DNA of 6,810 nucleotides, from assembly GCA_028571885.1 (NCBI GenBank), contig JAPVVU010000171.1:1-6810 (forward strand), written 5' to 3'. This DNA comes from Gammaproteobacteria bacterium. GTDB taxonomy: Bacteria > Pseudomonadota > Gammaproteobacteria > GRL18. Below the pieces are notes generated by a model that made no database searches, had not been told where the DNA came from, and saw only the letters and a list, made by a program, of their open reading frames with translations. Position numbers and translations under genes: made by a program. Positions 5,979-6,810 of the stretch are shown one piece after another (within the stretch, counting starts at the first letter, position 1; every line of letters starts with the position of its first letter).

Positions 5979-6020
5979 ACTCTTTTAAATAACCTGATTA
6001 GAAAAATTGTTTAAAAGAGT
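5979..6020. repeat. 11-bp inverted repeat in the purA leader
   Basis: Arms actcttttaaa (5979-5989) and tttaaaagagt (6010-6020) are perfect complements 20 bp apart, their centres 31 bp apart (close to three helical turns). On the minus strand a possible -10 box TATACA (6026-6021) abuts the upstream arm, but I find no fitting -35 box. It could be an operator pair for purA or an AT-rich leader stem ending about 31 nt before the start codon. It does not resemble the E. coli PurR operator. Confidence 0.6.
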
Positions 6021-6055
6021 TGTATAAAATGAGCTGTGTTAAAAGACGCTGCGAT

Positions 6056-6080
6056 TAAAATGTGGCCTTTAAGGGGCCAC
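6056..6080 (-). terminator. Weak terminator-like hairpin at the end of hisZ
   Basis: On the minus strand GTGGCC (6080-6075) and GGCCAC (6067-6062) form a perfect six-pair stem with a 7-base loop, followed by ATTTT. The hisZ stop codon TAA (6071-6069) lies in the loop. The stem is short and the T-run only four bases, so termination is probably partial, allowing some read-through into purA. Confidence 0.45.
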
Positions 6081-6810
6081 CTCAACAAGCTGCCACTCAC
6101 CCGAGTCATTGTTCAGAATATGAGTACAGCCCATTGCTTGTGCATTTGAATTGGAATCTGCCAATTCACAAATAATGCGTTTACCTTGCTGACGTAATGC
6201 GGAAACCTTTGCCACTAGCGCTGGATCTTGAACTGCAGGCGCAAAAATTGATTCAAGCGCAGTTGTATGCCCGGATTGATTTCTAATTGAGACCAGGTGA
6301 TTTAAGTCTGAGCTAAAACCCGTTGCTGCCCTTGAACGGCCAAAGGTTTCACCAATCCCGTCATAGCGTCCGCCCTGAGCAATTTCCTGACCATGTCCGG
6401 GTAGATAAGCAGCAAAAACAACACCCGTGTGATAGTTATAACCACGTAATTCAGACAGATCAAAATACAGGTTTTGGTCGGGAACTCTGGCCAGCAACCC
6501 TTTAGCAATTGCTTCCAGGTTATCCAGTTCTTTGTGAACTTCATCGCCGCTTAAAATCTGACGGGCGTTATCAATAACAGATATATCACCATTAAGATCG
6601 ACTAAAGCTAAAAATTGCTGTTTTTGTTCAGCACTAATAGACAAAGCTGACAGGTATTCAGATAATTCTGTGACTGCTTTACGCTGTAGAACATCAAATA
6701 AGGTTTCTTCTTCAGACAGACTCAATTCAGCCTGGCCTGCCAGACTACGGAAAATACCCACATGCCCCAAATCAATATGGAAGCCTTCAAGCCCAACTGC
6801 CTTCAAAGTC
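6069..6810 (-). CDS. hisZ: ATP phosphoribosyltransferase regulatory subunit HisZ, C-terminal part (cut by window edge)
   Basis: The visible 246 residues are the C-terminal two thirds of HisZ, a histidyl-tRNA synthetase paralogue that binds short-form HisG and makes the first enzyme of histidine synthesis active and histidine-sensitive. Seen here: FHIDLGHVGIFRSL near the cut edge, FDLSELRGYNYHTGVVFAAY (codons around 6446) and QGGRYDGIGETFG (around 6374). The segment GFSSDLNHL (around 6320) stands where true synthetases have a GFxxGxERL motif 3 with a catalytic arginine; that arginine is missing and there is no C-terminal anticodon-binding domain. This separates it from HisS. The frame runs off position 6810, so the TTG at 6806 is internal, not a start. 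The gene sits upstream of purA on the same strand. Confidence 0.95.
   Translation of the reverse strand, partial: TLKAVGLEGFHIDLGHVGIFRSLAGQAELSLSEEETLFDVLQRKAVTELSEYLSALSISAEQKQQFLALVDLNGDISVIDNARQILSGDEVHKELDNLEAIAKGLLARVPDQNLYFDLSELRGYNYHTGVVFAAYLPGHGQEIAQGGRYDGIGETFGRSRAATGFSSDLNHLVSIRNQSGHTTALESIFAPAVQDPALVAKVSALRQQGKRIICELADSNSNAQAMGCTHILNNDSGEWQLVEVAP

Noticed and set aside
6804..6806. TTG at 6806 as a gene start
   Set aside because: The conserved HisZ sequence and the open frame continue upstream to the window edge, so this codon is an internal leucine.
6069..6810. Histidyl-tRNA synthetase (hisS) instead of hisZ
   Set aside because: The motif 3 arginine is replaced (GFSSDLNHL), there is no C-terminal anticodon-binding domain, and the position next to purA is typical of hisZ.

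Overview
The window is a stretch of conserved bacterial housekeeping genes, all read from the minus strand. In transcription order they are hisZ (5' end outside the window), purA, rnr, rlmB, a small unrecognised gene, rpsF and the first 32 codons of rpsR. Protein sequences and gene order (purA-rnr-rlmB-rpsF-rpsR) point to a gammaproteobacterium. A HisZ-type histidine gene, the lack of priB between rpsF and rpsR, and a moderately AT-rich composition argue for a lineage outside Enterobacterales and Vibrionales. I cannot name the genus from sequence alone. No mobile element, tRNA, rRNA or CRISPR array is visible.

Region by region (plus-strand coordinates). 6069-6810 is the C-terminal part of HisZ, whose stop codon lies in the loop of a short GC-rich hairpin. 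5948-6068 is the purA leader, with an 11-bp inverted repeat. 4655-5947 is adenylosuccinate synthetase. 4580-4654 holds a second, unrelated 11-bp inverted repeat that overlaps a plausible promoter for rnr. 2120-4579 is RNase R; its end overlaps the start of rlmB (1296-2132) by 13 nt. 927-1262 is a 111-residue gene of unknown function with a good ribosome-binding site. 665-926 is the rpsF leader, with a near-consensus sigma70 promoter, a 5' hairpin and a candidate S6:S18 autoregulatory element at the ribosome-binding site. 221-664 is ribosomal protein S6, 99-220 is an empty spacer and 1-98 is the start of S18.

Functionally, hisZ and purA belong to histidine and adenine nucleotide synthesis, rnr and rlmB to RNA decay and 23S rRNA modification, and rpsF-rpsR to the small ribosomal subunit. 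rnr, rlmB and the small gene look like one transcription unit; rpsF-rpsR has its own promoter.

The most unusual signal is that four consecutive genes (rnr, rlmB, the small gene, rpsF) each carry an in-frame short tandem repeat in a region expected to be disordered. In all four there is a 15-bp periodicity encoding Ser-Asp/Glu-x-x-x pentapeptides with a shared TCTGA core on the coding strand. The small gene has an additional 24-bp, 8-residue repeat. purA and the visible part of hisZ have none. This looks like a repeat-expansion process acting on many genes of this genome rather than a property of one protein.
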